Below are positions 1 through 7,764 of a DNA stretch of 38,307 nt, piece by piece. The notes under the pieces were generated by a model. That model was not told the origin of the DNA, ran no database searches, and saw only the letters and a list, made by a program, of their open reading frames with translations. Every line of letters starts with the position of its first letter. Within the stretch, counting starts at the first letter, position 1. Source of the DNA: Candidatus Gastranaerophilales bacterium. GTDB lineage: Bacteria; Cyanobacteriota; Vampirovibrionia; Gastranaerophilales; Gastranaerophilaceae. The stretch covers positions 1-38,307 of the forward strand of contig CALUWA010000020.1 of the NCBI GenBank assembly GCA_944324365.1, read 5' to 3'. The position numbers and the translations under genes are program-made.

Positions 1-7
1 TTTCAAG

Positions 8-260
8 GCTCACTATCGCACTTCGTGCACGTTCGCCTGAGGCAATTCTACCAGACGTCATTGCGAGCGTAAGCGAAGCAATCCAGGAAAAAGATCGCGC
101 AACAGAGTGCGCGATGACAGATTTTTGTGCATTCTACCAGCCACATGTCATCACGGAAGGCGAAGCCTGTTCGCGGTTTATGGATTGCTTCGTCGCGTTG
201 CTCCTCGCAATGACGTGAAATGCGCTGCGTTGTCCTTAGCAGCGCTTAAAGATTTCGTTT
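8..260 (+). repeat. Dispersed palindromic element, copy 1
   Basis: The core (56-215) starts with CGTCATTGCGAGC and a GAAGCAATCC motif and ends with GGATTGCTTCGTCGC and CTCGCAATGACG, so its ends are imperfect inverted repeats like a MITE- or REP-type element. A closely similar copy, including flanking sequence, lies in reverse orientation at about 27630-27875, and a more diverged core lies at 15364-15527. The short open frame that crosses it is not treated as a gene, because the same peptide pattern recurs in the other copies. The stretch 261-334 holds a perfect 7-bp hairpin (256-262 with 266-272) and nothing else recognised. Confidence 0.85.
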
Positions 261-334
261 GCGAAGCAAACGGAACGTACGTCCATTTGGTCAGAGCGAT
301 GCCGAAGGCAGCGCAGAAATCTTTTGCGTGTTTT

Positions 335-443
335 TTCTTTTTCGGTTCACTTTTTCTTTTTGCACCGCAATTAAAAAGAAAAAGTGAACAATGAATACAT
401 AACTTATGTATGTGTTCGATAGATGCACATATTATGAATTATG
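335..443 (+). repeat. 109-bp inverted repeat, left arm
   Basis: This segment is the reverse complement of 38199-38307, the last 109 bases of the window, with about three mismatches by eye. It contains a perfect 17-bp stem (345-361 with 373-389) around an 11-nt loop GCACCGCAATT, with arms GTTCACTTTTTCTTTTT and its complement. Because the right copy runs into the window edge, the true element may extend further there. It may be a dispersed repeat at which an assembly stopped, or a real chromosomal inverted repeat. Confidence 0.9.
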
Positions 444-475
444 AAAAATTCGTAAAGAGTGAAGAAGGTGATGCA

Positions 476-547
476 ATGTTTTTCAATGTAACCGAAAAAG
501 CACTAGTATTAATCTTACCGATAAAACTAGTGCTAAAACTGAAATAA
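476..547 (+). CDS. Possible 23-residue hydrophobic peptide
   Basis: A short frame starts at ATG 476, preceded by AAGAAGGTG at 462-470, and ends at TAA 545-547. It encodes a hydrophobic peptide rich in Leu, Val and Ile with lysines at its end. An in-frame ATG at 434 would give 37 residues. A 9-bp inverted repeat (AGCACTAGT 499-507 with ACTAGTGCT 526-534) lies inside the frame. It could be a small membrane peptide of the kind seen in type I toxins, or a chance frame over a structured RNA. No relative was recognised. Confidence 0.2.
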   Translation: MFFNVTEKALVLILPIKLVLKLK

Positions 548-548
548 T

Positions 549-584
549 GGGGCGTTTAATGAGAGGATAGCAATCCTCTCGCCC
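549..584. other. Hairpin downstream of the small frame
   Basis: GAGAGGAT (561-568) and ATCCTCTC (573-580) form a perfect 8-bp stem with an AGCA loop. Flanking GGGC and GCCC (550-553, 581-584) can extend it across a 7-nt bulge. It is followed by pyrimidines but not a clean T-run, so a terminator role is only possible. Confidence 0.4.
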
Positions 585-636
585 TTCTTATGCATTATTA
601 TATATTTTGAGATTTTTTCAAGCCCATGAAAATTCC

Positions 637-825
637 CTATTCAAGCAGCTCTTCTAATAATTCGGCATTCCTGCTTGCGGTTGTGGATTGACGGATTTTC
701 TGTTTGTAAATATAAGTTCTGAGTGCCTCTCGAATAAGTTCGCTGCGCGACCGGTTTTCACCTTCCGCAACGTTGTCAATCATGTTCAAAAATTCTTCGG
801 GCATTGAAATAAGTACTCTCGCCAT
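637..825 (-). CDS. Ribbon-helix-helix (CopG-like) DNA-binding protein
   Basis: This 62-residue protein has the RHH pattern: an N-terminal strand (RVLISMP), a first helix (EEFLNMIDNVA), the turn NRSRSELIREAL and a basic or acidic tail. Such proteins bind DNA as dimers and commonly act as antitoxins or small autoregulators. The start is supported by AAGGAG about 9 nt upstream. It stands alone: no toxin frame lies downstream on its strand before the repeats, and upstream it is divergent from pyrH. Its target is unknown. It could be the remnant of a toxin-antitoxin pair or a free regulator. Confidence 0.75.
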   Translation of the reverse strand: MARVLISMPEEFLNMIDNVAEGENRSRSELIREALRTYIYKQKIRQSTTASRNAELLEELLE

Positions 826-930
826 ATATAAGTCTCCTTTTCGCTATTAATAAATTGCTCTGTATATATATAAAAACAATTAGATATAAAAAAGTGCTAG
901 AAAATATCTACTAATTATATACTATTTTTT

Positions 931-955
931 AAAACCCTTTCATAGCAAGGGTTTT
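931..955. terminator. Hairpin with T-run between divergent genes
   Basis: AAAACCCTT (931-939) and AAGGGTTTT (947-955) form a 9-bp stem with a 7-nt loop, with A- or T-rich flanks on both sides. It looks like a bidirectional rho-independent terminator, but it lies between the divergent RHH and pyrH genes, where neither unit ends. It may insulate the two units, attenuate one of them, or end an antisense RNA. The rest of the 250-bp gap is AT-rich; TTTACA (971-976) and TAATAA (994-999) are a weak candidate pyrH promoter. Confidence 0.45.
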
Positions 956-1075
956 TGCGAGGAACAGAAGTTTACATTTGTTTACATTTTAGATAATAAA
1001 ATAGATTGAGTTTAGCCCACCTCTTTACTTTAAGATTGTTTTAAGATAATATTTATAAATAAAAAAGGACATCTT

Positions 1076-1798
1076 ATGGAAACTAATTTGAAATATAAAC
1101 GCGTACTGATAAAAATCAGCGGAGAAGCTCTTTTAGGGGAACAACAATTCGGAATAGACCAGAAGCCTGTACAAAAAATTGCTCTTGAATTAAAAAAAGC
1201 AATTAATTTAGGTGCACAGGTTGCGGTAGTTGTGGGCGGCGGGAACATTTTCCGCGGCATGAGAAACAGCGCAAAGCTTGGTATGGATCAGGCAAGCGGT
1301 GATTATGTCGGAATGCTCGCAACTGTTATGAACGCGATTGCCCTTCAAAGTGCATTAAACCAGATAGACGTACCGTGCAGAGTGCAGAGTGCACTTGCGA
1401 TTAATCAAGTAGCGGAACCATACATCAGATACAGAGCAATCAGACACCTTGAAAAAGGCAGAGTTGTTATATTTGCAGCCGGAACAGGCAATCCGTTCTT
1501 TACAACGGATACTGCTGCGGCACTAAGAGCTTCCGAAATTAACGCAGAAGCAATGCTTATGGCTAAAAACGGCGTGGACGGGGTTTATACGGATGATCCT
1601 AAAATCAACCCGAATGCGAAAAAAATTGAAAAAATGGCTTACGATGACATAATCAAAAACGAATTAAAAGTTATGGATACATCTGCTTGCGCGCTGTGCA
1701 AACAAAATAATATTCCTATTATCGTATTTGATTTTGATGCAGAGGACGGAATTACAAAGATATTAAATTCCGAAAAAATTGGAACATATATTAGTTAA
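1076..1798 (+). CDS. pyrH: UMP kinase PyrH
   Basis: This enzyme phosphorylates UMP to UDP in pyrimidine nucleotide synthesis. The 240-residue length is usual for bacterial UMP kinase of the amino-acid kinase fold. Visible motifs are the N-terminal Lys13 with SGE at 15-17, the nucleotide loop GGGN at 54-57, GDYVGMLATVMNA, and the C-terminal nucleotide segment GTGNPFFTTDTAA followed by NGVDGVYTDDP. The ATG is supported by AAGGA upstream. It heads a tight operon with frr (21 bp apart), a pairing common in many bacteria, followed by cdsA, rnc and rpe. Confidence 0.97.
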   Translation: METNLKYKRVLIKISGEALLGEQQFGIDQKPVQKIALELKKAINLGAQVAVVVGGGNIFRGMRNSAKLGMDQASGDYVGMLATVMNAIALQSALNQIDVPCRVQSALAINQVAEPYIRYRAIRHLEKGRVVIFAAGTGNPFFTTDTAAALRASEINAEAMLMAKNGVDGVYTDDPKINPNAKKIEKMAYDDIIKNELKVMDTSACALCKQNNIPIIVFDFDAEDGITKILNSEKIGTYIS

Positions 1799-1819
1799 TT
1801 TATAAAGAAAGAGGTTAAA

Positions 1820-2398
1820 ATGTCTGAACTTTCAAGTGAAGCTTTAGAAGAATTATTTTTATTCGGCGAAGAAAAAATGGAAAAAGCGATTACGCAGCTT
1901 AAGCGTGAATTCGGCTCTATCCGTTCAGGACGTGCAAATCCGATGATTTTAGACAAAGTTATAGTGGAATATTACGGCGCACCTACACCGTTAAGACAAA
2001 TGGCGCAAGTTAATGTTCAGGAAGGAACAACACTTGTTATAACCCCTTATGACAAGTCTATTCTGAAAGAAATCGAAAAAGCCATAATCAAGGCTGAAAT
2101 TGGTATCACTCCGAATAGTGACGGTATTTGTATCCGTTTGGCATTTCCGCCTCTAACCGAAGAAAGAAGAAAAGAAATCGTCAAAGACGTTAAAAAAATC
2201 GGTGAAGAAGCTAAAGTTGCAGTTAGAAATGTACGCCGCGATATGACTGACGATTTAAAGAAAATTGAAAAAGAACACAAACTTCCTGAAGATTCCGTAA
2301 AAGATAACCAGGATAAAATCCAAAAACAAACAGACAAATATACCGGTATAGTTGACAGTTTGGTTTCCGAAAAAGAAAAAGAGGTTATGACCGTATAA
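1820..2398 (+). CDS. frr: Ribosome recycling factor
   Basis: This protein works with EF-G to split the post-termination ribosome. At 192 residues it is a few longer than the usual ~185 because of a short N-terminal extension. Recognisable segments are RSGRANP near residue 36, GAPTPLRQMA, ITPYDKS, PPLTEERRKE and RNVRRD, which span the two-domain RRF fold. AGAGG lies upstream of the ATG. Its stop codon overlaps the start of cdsA by one base (TAATG), which suggests translational coupling. Confidence 0.97.
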   Translation: MSELSSEALEELFLFGEEKMEKAITQLKREFGSIRSGRANPMILDKVIVEYYGAPTPLRQMAQVNVQEGTTLVITPYDKSILKEIEKAIIKAEIGITPNSDGICIRLAFPPLTEERRKEIVKDVKKIGEEAKVAVRNVRRDMTDDLKKIEKEHKLPEDSVKDNQDKIQKQTDKYTGIVDSLVSEKEKEVMTV

Positions 2399-3273
2399 TG
2401 GATGAAGAGAAAAAGGGCTTAAATAAAAACGCCACAAGAATGCTCACCGGGTTTATTCTCGGGACAATTGTTATGACTTGTATTATATACGGCAAGATAG
2501 CAATGCTTGCTATGGTTTTAACAATTATCTTTTTTGCAACAAAAGAGTATGTAAAAATTCTTGAGCTAAAAGGATTTTTCCCGAGTTTCAAAGTAATGAT
2601 TCTTGCAGAAATTCTTTTAGCGTGGGTAGCATATTTGCAGCGTTTTGATATGGCAGCCCTTGTTCTTACTCTTTGTTCCGTAGGTTCGTTTATGTGGGTT
2701 TTGTTCCGCGGCAGACAGCCGTATATCGCAAACGTTGCTACAACGCTTTTGGGAATTATATATTGCGGATGGTTTCCTCTTCATTTGCTGTTCCTGCGCA
2801 ATATGCACAGTGAAAGATTTGACAGCGGATTGGGATTTGTAGTTTTAATGTTCACTGCAATTCTTTTGACAGATATCGGATGTTATTACGTTGGAACAAA
2901 GTTCGGCAAACGCAAACTGGCACCTGTAATCAGTCCGAACAAGACAATTGAAGGGTCAATCGGCGGAATAATTTTTGCAATAATCGGAGCTGTTGTCGTT
3001 GGGGCCTGCTTCCAGCTTGAATGGTATTTATCTGTTTTAGCGGGGCTTTTGTGTACAGTATTTGCCCAAATAGGAGATTTATCGGAATCACTCATTAAGC
3101 GTGACGCGGGGGTTAAAGATTCCGGTCATTCCCTGCCGGGACACGGAGGGTTTTTAGACAGAGCAGACAGCTTTATTTTCACAATTCCTTTGATGTACTA
3201 TTTCTGTTACTACTTTATTTTTTCTAATAATCTGTTAACAGATACTATCCAATTTTTCAGAGGTTTATTTTAA
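2398..3273 (+). CDS. cdsA: Phosphatidate cytidylyltransferase
   Basis: This membrane enzyme makes CDP-diacylglycerol from phosphatidate and CTP, the branch point of phospholipid synthesis. The 291-residue protein has several hydrophobic segments in its first 220 residues. The C-terminal family signature is clear: KRDAGVKDSGHSLPGHGG followed by LDRADS. The first ~15 residues are polar and basic (DEEKKGLNKN), followed directly by membrane helices. It starts within the frr stop codon and ends within the rnc start codon (TAATG at both joints), so its translation is probably coupled to both. Confidence 0.95.
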   Translation: MDEEKKGLNKNATRMLTGFILGTIVMTCIIYGKIAMLAMVLTIIFFATKEYVKILELKGFFPSFKVMILAEILLAWVAYLQRFDMAALVLTLCSVGSFMWVLFRGRQPYIANVATTLLGIIYCGWFPLHLLFLRNMHSERFDSGLGFVVLMFTAILLTDIGCYYVGTKFGKRKLAPVISPNKTIEGSIGGIIFAIIGAVVVGACFQLEWYLSVLAGLLCTVFAQIGDLSESLIKRDAGVKDSGHSLPGHGGFLDRADSFIFTIPLMYYFCYYFIFSNNLLTDTIQFFRGLF

Positions 3274-3980
3274 TGAATGAAAATATTATTTCTGCTATAG
3301 AAAAAATTTTCTGTATAAGAATAGAAAAATCTGAATACTATATTCATGCGTTAACACATTCTTCTTATACTAAAGAAAACGACCTTCCGTATGACGAGTG
3401 CTACGAACGCTTGGAATTCTTGGGTGATGCTGTTTTAAAACTCATAGTATCCAATATTTTATATAATATGTACCCGGATTATTCGGAAGGCGAAATGTCA
3501 AAAATCCGCTCTATCATAGTTTCTGATGCCACGCTTGCACAGATTACAGAAGAAACAGGAATAGATAAATACATAATTGCAGGAAAACATGACACAAAGC
3601 AAGGTGTAACCAAAATTGAATCCGTCAGAGCTTGCGCATTTGAGGCTCTTTTGGGCGCGTATTATTTGGATGGCAGATTTCCGGAACTTATGGAATTCCT
3701 CGGGGAAATTCTGCTGCCGTATATAAAAGAGGTTGATAATAATTTTGCAAAATATAATGCAAAGGCAATTTTGCAAGAATACACACAGGGGCTTACGAAA
3801 GAAACACCCGTTTACAATCTTATAGATTCAAAAGGTCCAGACCATAACAAAACCTTTGAAGTTGAGGTGTTATACCAAAATAAAGTTATCGCATCTGGTG
3901 AAGGAAAGACAAAAAAAGATGCCGAACAAAAAGCTGCCTATGCTGCCTGCATAAAGTTGGGAGCAATAAAAGATGAGTAA
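3273..3980 (+). CDS. rnc: Ribonuclease III
   Basis: This endonuclease cuts double-stranded RNA in rRNA and mRNA processing. The catalytic domain carries the family signature ERLEFLGDAVL near residues 45-55, preceded by HSSYTKE, and later acidic residues in FEALLGAYYLD. The C-terminal double-stranded-RNA-binding domain covers roughly residues 160-232 (ILQEYTQ through KDAEQKAAYAAC). At 235 residues the length is standard. The ATG overlaps the cdsA stop by one base, and the 3' end overlaps rpe by 8 bp. Confidence 0.97.
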   Translation: MNENIISAIEKIFCIRIEKSEYYIHALTHSSYTKENDLPYDECYERLEFLGDAVLKLIVSNILYNMYPDYSEGEMSKIRSIIVSDATLAQITEETGIDKYIIAGKHDTKQGVTKIESVRACAFEALLGAYYLDGRFPELMEFLGEILLPYIKEVDNNFAKYNAKAILQEYTQGLTKETPVYNLIDSKGPDHNKTFEVEVLYQNKVIASGEGKTKKDAEQKAAYAACIKLGAIKDE

Positions 3981-4617
3981 TATTATTGTTTCGCCTTCAA
4001 TATTATCAGCAGACTTTGCGAATTTGGAACGGGATATAAAAAGAGTGGAAAAAGCCGGAGCAGACTGGCTACATATTGATGTTATGGACGGGCATTTTGT
4101 GCCGAATATTACAATCGGAGTTCCGGTTACAGCATCTATAAAAAAAGTTGCAAATATACCCTTAGATGTGCATTTGATGATTGAAAACCCGCAAAAATAT
4201 ATTGAACCGTTTGCAAAAGCCGGGGCTGATATTCTCACATTTCACTACGAAGCGGTTTTGCCGGATGAAGTTACGCAATTAACAGAATATATCAAGACAT
4301 TTGGAATAAAAGCAGGAATGTCGATTAAGCCAAAAACCCCCGTTGAAGAAGTTTTAAAATATCTTCCAAACCTTGATATGCTGCTTATTATGACAGTAGA
4401 ACCCGGTTTTGGCGGGCAGAAATTCATGTCTGATTGTGCGGAAAAGATTAAACCGGCACGCGAAATTGCTCCTGATTTAATTATCCAGGTAGACGGCGGA
4501 ATTAATGCCGAAACAGGGAAAATCTGCAAAAACTTTGGCGCAAATTCGCTTGTTGCGGGCAATTATATCTACAATTCGGAAGATATTAACCGGGCAATAG
4601 CACTATTAAAAGCTTAA
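3973..4617 (+). CDS. rpe: Ribulose-phosphate 3-epimerase
   Basis: This enzyme interconverts ribulose-5-phosphate and xylulose-5-phosphate in the pentose phosphate pathway. The 214-residue TIM barrel shows SPSILSADFANL, the metal and catalytic segment HIDVMDGHFVPN, DVHLMIENP, MTVEPGFGGQKF and the phosphate-binding QVDGGIN. It overlaps rnc by 8 bp and is the last gene of the pyrH operon. No clear terminator follows: only an 8-bp inverted repeat with a long loop (4620-4627 with 4674-4681), the second half of which lies in the convergent gene. Confidence 0.97.
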   Translation: MSNIIVSPSILSADFANLERDIKRVEKAGADWLHIDVMDGHFVPNITIGVPVTASIKKVANIPLDVHLMIENPQKYIEPFAKAGADILTFHYEAVLPDEVTQLTEYIKTFGIKAGMSIKPKTPVEEVLKYLPNLDMLLIMTVEPGFGGQKFMSDCAEKIKPAREIAPDLIIQVDGGINAETGKICKNFGANSLVAGNYIYNSEDINRAIALLKA

Positions 4618-4640
4618 TAGCCGGAAATATTTATAAGCAT

Positions 4641-4874
4641 TTACGAATTAAAATAATCGCAGATTAGTGTCTTTTTCCGGCGCGGGAAAAGGCGTACAAC
4701 TTTCTCTGCAAATTTATTTTTGTTTAAATCGTCAAGCTGCTTTTTTAATATTGCTTTTTCAATAACAACCTTATTATACAATTCGGAGCAGATAACACTT
4801 TTGTCAACATGAGCAGCCAATTTTGCCAATTGCACTTCTTTCTCTTTTATTGATTTAATTAGTTCTTTTTTCAC
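4641..4874 (-). CDS. Small basic coiled-coil protein, unrecognised
   Basis: This 77-residue protein has a Lys-rich helical first part with heptad-like spacing (residues ~1-55), then a basic segment RLFPRRKKTLICDYF at the C-terminus. There is no signal peptide or membrane segment. The start is GTG at 4874, with AGAGG about 11 nt upstream. It lies downstream of the oxidoreductase genes on the same strand, 108 bp after the gamma subunit, and converges with rpe. The function is unknown; the basic tail would fit nucleic-acid binding, but this is only a guess. Confidence 0.5.
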   Translation of the reverse strand: MKKELIKSIKEKEVQLAKLAAHVDKSVICSELYNKVVIEKAILKKQLDDLNKNKFAEKVVRLFPRRKKTLICDYFNS

Positions 4875-4982
4875 TTCAAAAAAACCTCTTTAAAATGTAT
4901 GTCTTTGATAAACCTTTTATAATCCTTTGCATTATTAGGATAATATCAAGTTCAAAATTTTAAATCGACTTTTTAGGTGATT

Positions 4983-5537
4983 TTATGCCCTGGCAAGAGA
5001 TAAATCATACTCATAACCGATTTTTAAAGCTTTACAGTTTAAAGGCAATAAATTCTTTCTGTGCGGAGGAAGCACCTGATCTAAAGCATTTTCCAAGAGT
5101 TTTGGATCAGTCAAACCGCTGGCTTTAGCCAATACGCCCAAAGAAAGTATATTTGTCATCTTCGTATTACCCAAATCATCTGCAAGCTTTGTCATCGGAA
5201 CAAACATGTAATTTATGTCACTTCTGGTTTTTGCTTCAGTAACAAGGGAAGAATTAGCAATCATCCAGCCGCCTTTTTTCACTTTAGGCAAAAATCTGTC
5301 AAAAGATGCCTGATTTAACGCAACAATAAAATCAGTTTCCGCTTTATTTACGGAGCTGACATCTTCAGAATCATTCATTACGATTTCGCAGTTAACGGTT
5401 CCGCCTCTCATTTCCGCGCCATAACTCGGATACCAGGTAACATTCTTGTTATCCAGCATAAATGCATTTGCCAGAACCTCTCCAGCCAGCAAAACGCCCT
5501 GACCGCCAAAACCTGCTATTATAAAATTTTTCTCCAT
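4983..5537 (-). CDS. korC: 2-oxoacid:ferredoxin oxidoreductase, gamma subunit
   Basis: This subunit belongs to the pyruvate/ketoisovalerate/2-oxoglutarate oxidoreductase family. The 184-residue length is normal for a separate gamma subunit. The N-terminal GFGGQGVLLAGEVLA and the segment WYPSYGAEMRGGTVNCE are characteristic. It is the last gene of the four-gene set, 2 bp after the beta subunit, with AAGGA before its ATG. The sequence does not settle whether the complex uses 2-oxoglutarate or branched-chain 2-oxoacids, so the kor symbol is provisional. Confidence 0.88.
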   Translation of the reverse strand: MEKNFIIAGFGGQGVLLAGEVLANAFMLDNKNVTWYPSYGAEMRGGTVNCEIVMNDSEDVSSVNKAETDFIVALNQASFDRFLPKVKKGGWMIANSSLVTEAKTRSDINYMFVPMTKLADDLGNTKMTNILSLGVLAKASGLTDPKLLENALDQVLPPHRKNLLPLNCKALKIGYEYDLSLARA

Positions 5538-5539
5538 AA

Positions 5540-6301
5540 TTACAATTCCTTTTCAGTAATATCTTTATACACTCCCGGCTTAAATACAGGCATCATTTCT
5601 TCTCTAACGCGATTATGAGCCTGCTGCGGAGACATTCTCCAATTTGTCGGACAAGTTGATAATATTTCTACAAAACTAAAACCAAGCCCTTTTAATTGAA
5701 TTTCGCAAGCTTTTTTTATTGCGGCTTTTGCCTTTTTAATATTCGGAACAGTATCAAGAGAAACTCTTGCGGAATAAGCGGTTCCGTCGCACAGAGCAAC
5801 ATGTTCTGCAATTTTTACAGGATAGCCGTAATATTCAACATTTCTCCCGGTAGGAGAAGTTGTCGTAACCTGTCCCAAAAGAGTAGTAGGTCCCAGCTGG
5901 CCGCCTGTCATACCGTAAGTTGTATTGTTTATACAAATTGCAGTAACATTTTCTCCGCGAAGCGCACAGTGCATACTTTCCGCCATCCCGATTGAGGCAA
6001 AGTCGCCATCACCCTGGTATGTAAATACAAACTTATCAGGTCTGGCTCTTTTTATACCTGTAGCTTCTGCAAGCGCTCTCCCGTGAGGAGCCTCCAGACT
6101 GTCTACTTCCAGAAAATCATACAATGTGACTGAACATCCGATAGATGCGACCGCAATGGTATTTTCTCTTAAGTTCAATTCGTCAAGCACTTCCGCAACG
6201 AGCCTTACTGCAACACCGTGATCACATCCGGGACAAAATGAAAACTTTGAACCCTTCTTAATACTTTCAGGAACTTTAAATGTTTGAGTTAATGTTGTCA
6301 T
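5540..6301 (-). CDS. korB: 2-oxoacid:ferredoxin oxidoreductase, beta (TPP) subunit
   Basis: This is the thiamine-diphosphate-binding subunit. It shows FCPGCDHG near the N-terminus and the TPP/Mg motif in GDGDFASIGMAE followed by INNTTYGMTGGQ. At 253 residues it matches short KOR/VOR-type beta subunits rather than pyruvate oxidoreductases. Its ATG directly follows the alpha subunit stop (TAAATG), so translation is coupled. With the alpha subunit it decarboxylates a 2-oxoacid and passes electrons to the small ferredoxin encoded at the head of the operon. Confidence 0.92.
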   Translation of the reverse strand: MTTLTQTFKVPESIKKGSKFSFCPGCDHGVAVRLVAEVLDELNLRENTIAVASIGCSVTLYDFLEVDSLEAPHGRALAEATGIKRARPDKFVFTYQGDGDFASIGMAESMHCALRGENVTAICINNTTYGMTGGQLGPTTLLGQVTTTSPTGRNVEYYGYPVKIAEHVALCDGTAYSARVSLDTVPNIKKAKAAIKKACEIQLKGLGFSFVEILSTCPTNWRMSPQQAHNRVREEMMPVFKPGVYKDITEKEL

Positions 6302-7378
6302 TTATTCTTCACTTTCTTTTTTAATTCTCTCAACTATTTCCTCAACCGAAGGAGGATTACCCACCGGTCTGTTAATTAGTTCAACAGGAACTTTACCGTT
6401 TACTGCGAGTTTTATATCTCTAATCATCTGTCCCATATTGATTTCGACAGATATAAATTTCTTTGCGGTATCGGCAAGTTCCGAAATTCTCTTTGACGGG
6501 AACGGGAACAAGGTAATCGGTCTTAACAAGCCGACTTTTATACCTAATTTACGGCATTCTTTCATCGCGGATTTTGCATTTCTTGCAGGGGAACCAAAAC
6601 TTACAAGAATAATATCCGCATCTTCCGTGTTAATTTCTTCCCATTCGGTTTCGTTTTCTTCAATAAGCTTATATTTTGCGTGTAACTTTTTCAGAAATTC
6701 GCATTGGTTATCCGCAAGAGGTGCGTATGAACGAATAATTCTGCCAGGTCGTCCTTTTGCACCGGTCAGTGCCCAATCAGAATTATCAACTTCCGGATAC
6801 GGATATTCTTTGAACTCGACAGGCTCCATCATTTGACCTAACAAACCATCAGCCAAAAGTACAGTCGGATTTTTATATTTTTGAGCCAGATAAAATGCTT
6901 TATATGTCAAATCCACGCATTCCTGAACAGTTGCAGGAGCAAGTACAATTAACTTGTAATCTCCGTCGCCGCCGCCTATTGTTGCCTGGTTATAATCACC
7001 TTGTGAAGGATAAATATTACCTAATCCCGGGCCGGCACGCATTACACTCACCAAAACAACAGGTAATTCATCAGCCGCAGCATAAGATAATGCCTCCTGC
7101 ATCAAAGCAACGGCGCATGAAGATGATGATGTCATAGCTTTAGCACCCGTAGAACAAGCCCCAAGCACCATATTGATAGCCGCAAGCTCACTTTCTGCGG
7201 AAACATAAGCTCTTTTCAACTCTTGCATTTTACCGCTCATAAATTCGCCTATTTCACTCTGCGGTGTAATCGGATATCCGAAATAACACTCACAGCCAGC
7301 AAGAACAGCGGCATTCGCTATAGCATAATTACCTTTTGTTAAAACTTTTTTACTTGTCTTTGTTAAACATTCTGTCAT
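6302..7378 (-). CDS. korA: 2-oxoacid:ferredoxin oxidoreductase, alpha subunit (KorA/VorB-like)
   Basis: This 358-residue protein holds the pyrimidine-binding half of the TPP site: GCECYFGYPITPQSE near residue 35, then SSSSCAVALMQEALSY, VMRAGPGLGNIYPSQGDY and LADGLLGQMMEP. The segment order and length resemble subunits usually annotated VorB (ketoisovalerate) as much as KorA, so the substrate may be a branched-chain 2-oxoacid. It sits 14 bp after the ferredoxin gene, with only a weak ribosome-binding site. The C-terminal transketolase-like domain (about 240-340) is present. Confidence 0.9.
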   Translation of the reverse strand: MTECLTKTSKKVLTKGNYAIANAAVLAGCECYFGYPITPQSEIGEFMSGKMQELKRAYVSAESELAAINMVLGACSTGAKAMTSSSSCAVALMQEALSYAAADELPVVLVSVMRAGPGLGNIYPSQGDYNQATIGGGDGDYKLIVLAPATVQECVDLTYKAFYLAQKYKNPTVLLADGLLGQMMEPVEFKEYPYPEVDNSDWALTGAKGRPGRIIRSYAPLADNQCEFLKKLHAKYKLIEENETEWEEINTEDADIILVSFGSPARNAKSAMKECRKLGIKVGLLRPITLFPFPSKRISELADTAKKFISVEINMGQMIRDIKLAVNGKVPVELINRPVGNPPSVEEIVERIKKESEE

Positions 7379-7392
7379 AATTTTATTTACTC

Positions 7393-7605
7393 TTATCCTC
7401 TATACACTTCTTTTATCGCCATATCAGGACATCTGGTTGCACACATTGCACATCCCAAACACTCATGATTTGGATCGCAAAACTCAACAAGATGAACTCC
7501 AAGACTGTTTACATCCTTCCCGACCTTCAACAGCTTTTTCGGGCATTCATCTATACAAAGATAACAACCTTTGCATCTTTCTTTATCAATAACAATATGA
7601 CTCAT
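7393..7605 (-). CDS. korD: 4Fe-4S ferredoxin subunit of 2-oxoacid oxidoreductase
   Basis: This 70-residue protein carries two 4Fe-4S clusters, shown by CKGCYLCIDECP and CLGCAMCATRCP. It is the electron-accepting delta subunit of the complex encoded downstream. The start at 7605 is preferred over an in-frame ATG at 7695, because GAGGAAG lies 6 nt upstream of 7605 and the extra 30 residues do not resemble a ferredoxin. A TATAAT (7638-7633, minus strand) lies 27 bp upstream and probably is the operon's -10 box, though no clear -35 was seen. Confidence 0.93.
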   Translation of the reverse strand: MSHIVIDKERCKGCYLCIDECPKKLLKVGKDVNSLGVHLVEFCDPNHECLGCAMCATRCPDMAIKEVYRG

Positions 7606-7696
7606 CACAACTTCCTCTCTACCATGCCTTTTATTATAGCACGTAATATATATTTGACCTTTTTTCTTTACATTTGTAATACATTTACTTAACATT

Positions 7697-7726
7697 TTGC
7701 TTTATATACAATTGTTCTGCTAAAAT
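7697..7726 (+). promoter_or_regulatory. Promoter of the giant coiled-coil gene
   Basis: TTGCTT (7697-7702) and TAAAAT (7721-7726) are separated by 18 bp. The transcript would have a leader of about 30 nt, with AAGGA at 7751-7755 placed 9 nt before the ATG. Confidence 0.55.
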
Positions 7727-7764
7727 GATATTGGGAAAATGTGTATTTTTAAGGAAACAATATA

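Noticed and set aside
107-394. A 95-codon open frame on the plus strand
   Set aside because: It runs through the dispersed palindromic element and the inverted-repeat hairpin, has no Shine-Dalgarno, and the same peptide pattern appears in the other element copies.
4620-4681. Inverted repeat after rpe as a terminator
   Set aside because: The 8-bp arms are 46 nt apart, no T-run follows, and one arm lies in the convergent gene.
7606-7695. An earlier start for the ferredoxin subunit at 7695
   Set aside because: The extra 30 residues do not resemble ferredoxin, and the start at 7605 has a good Shine-Dalgarno 6 nt upstream.
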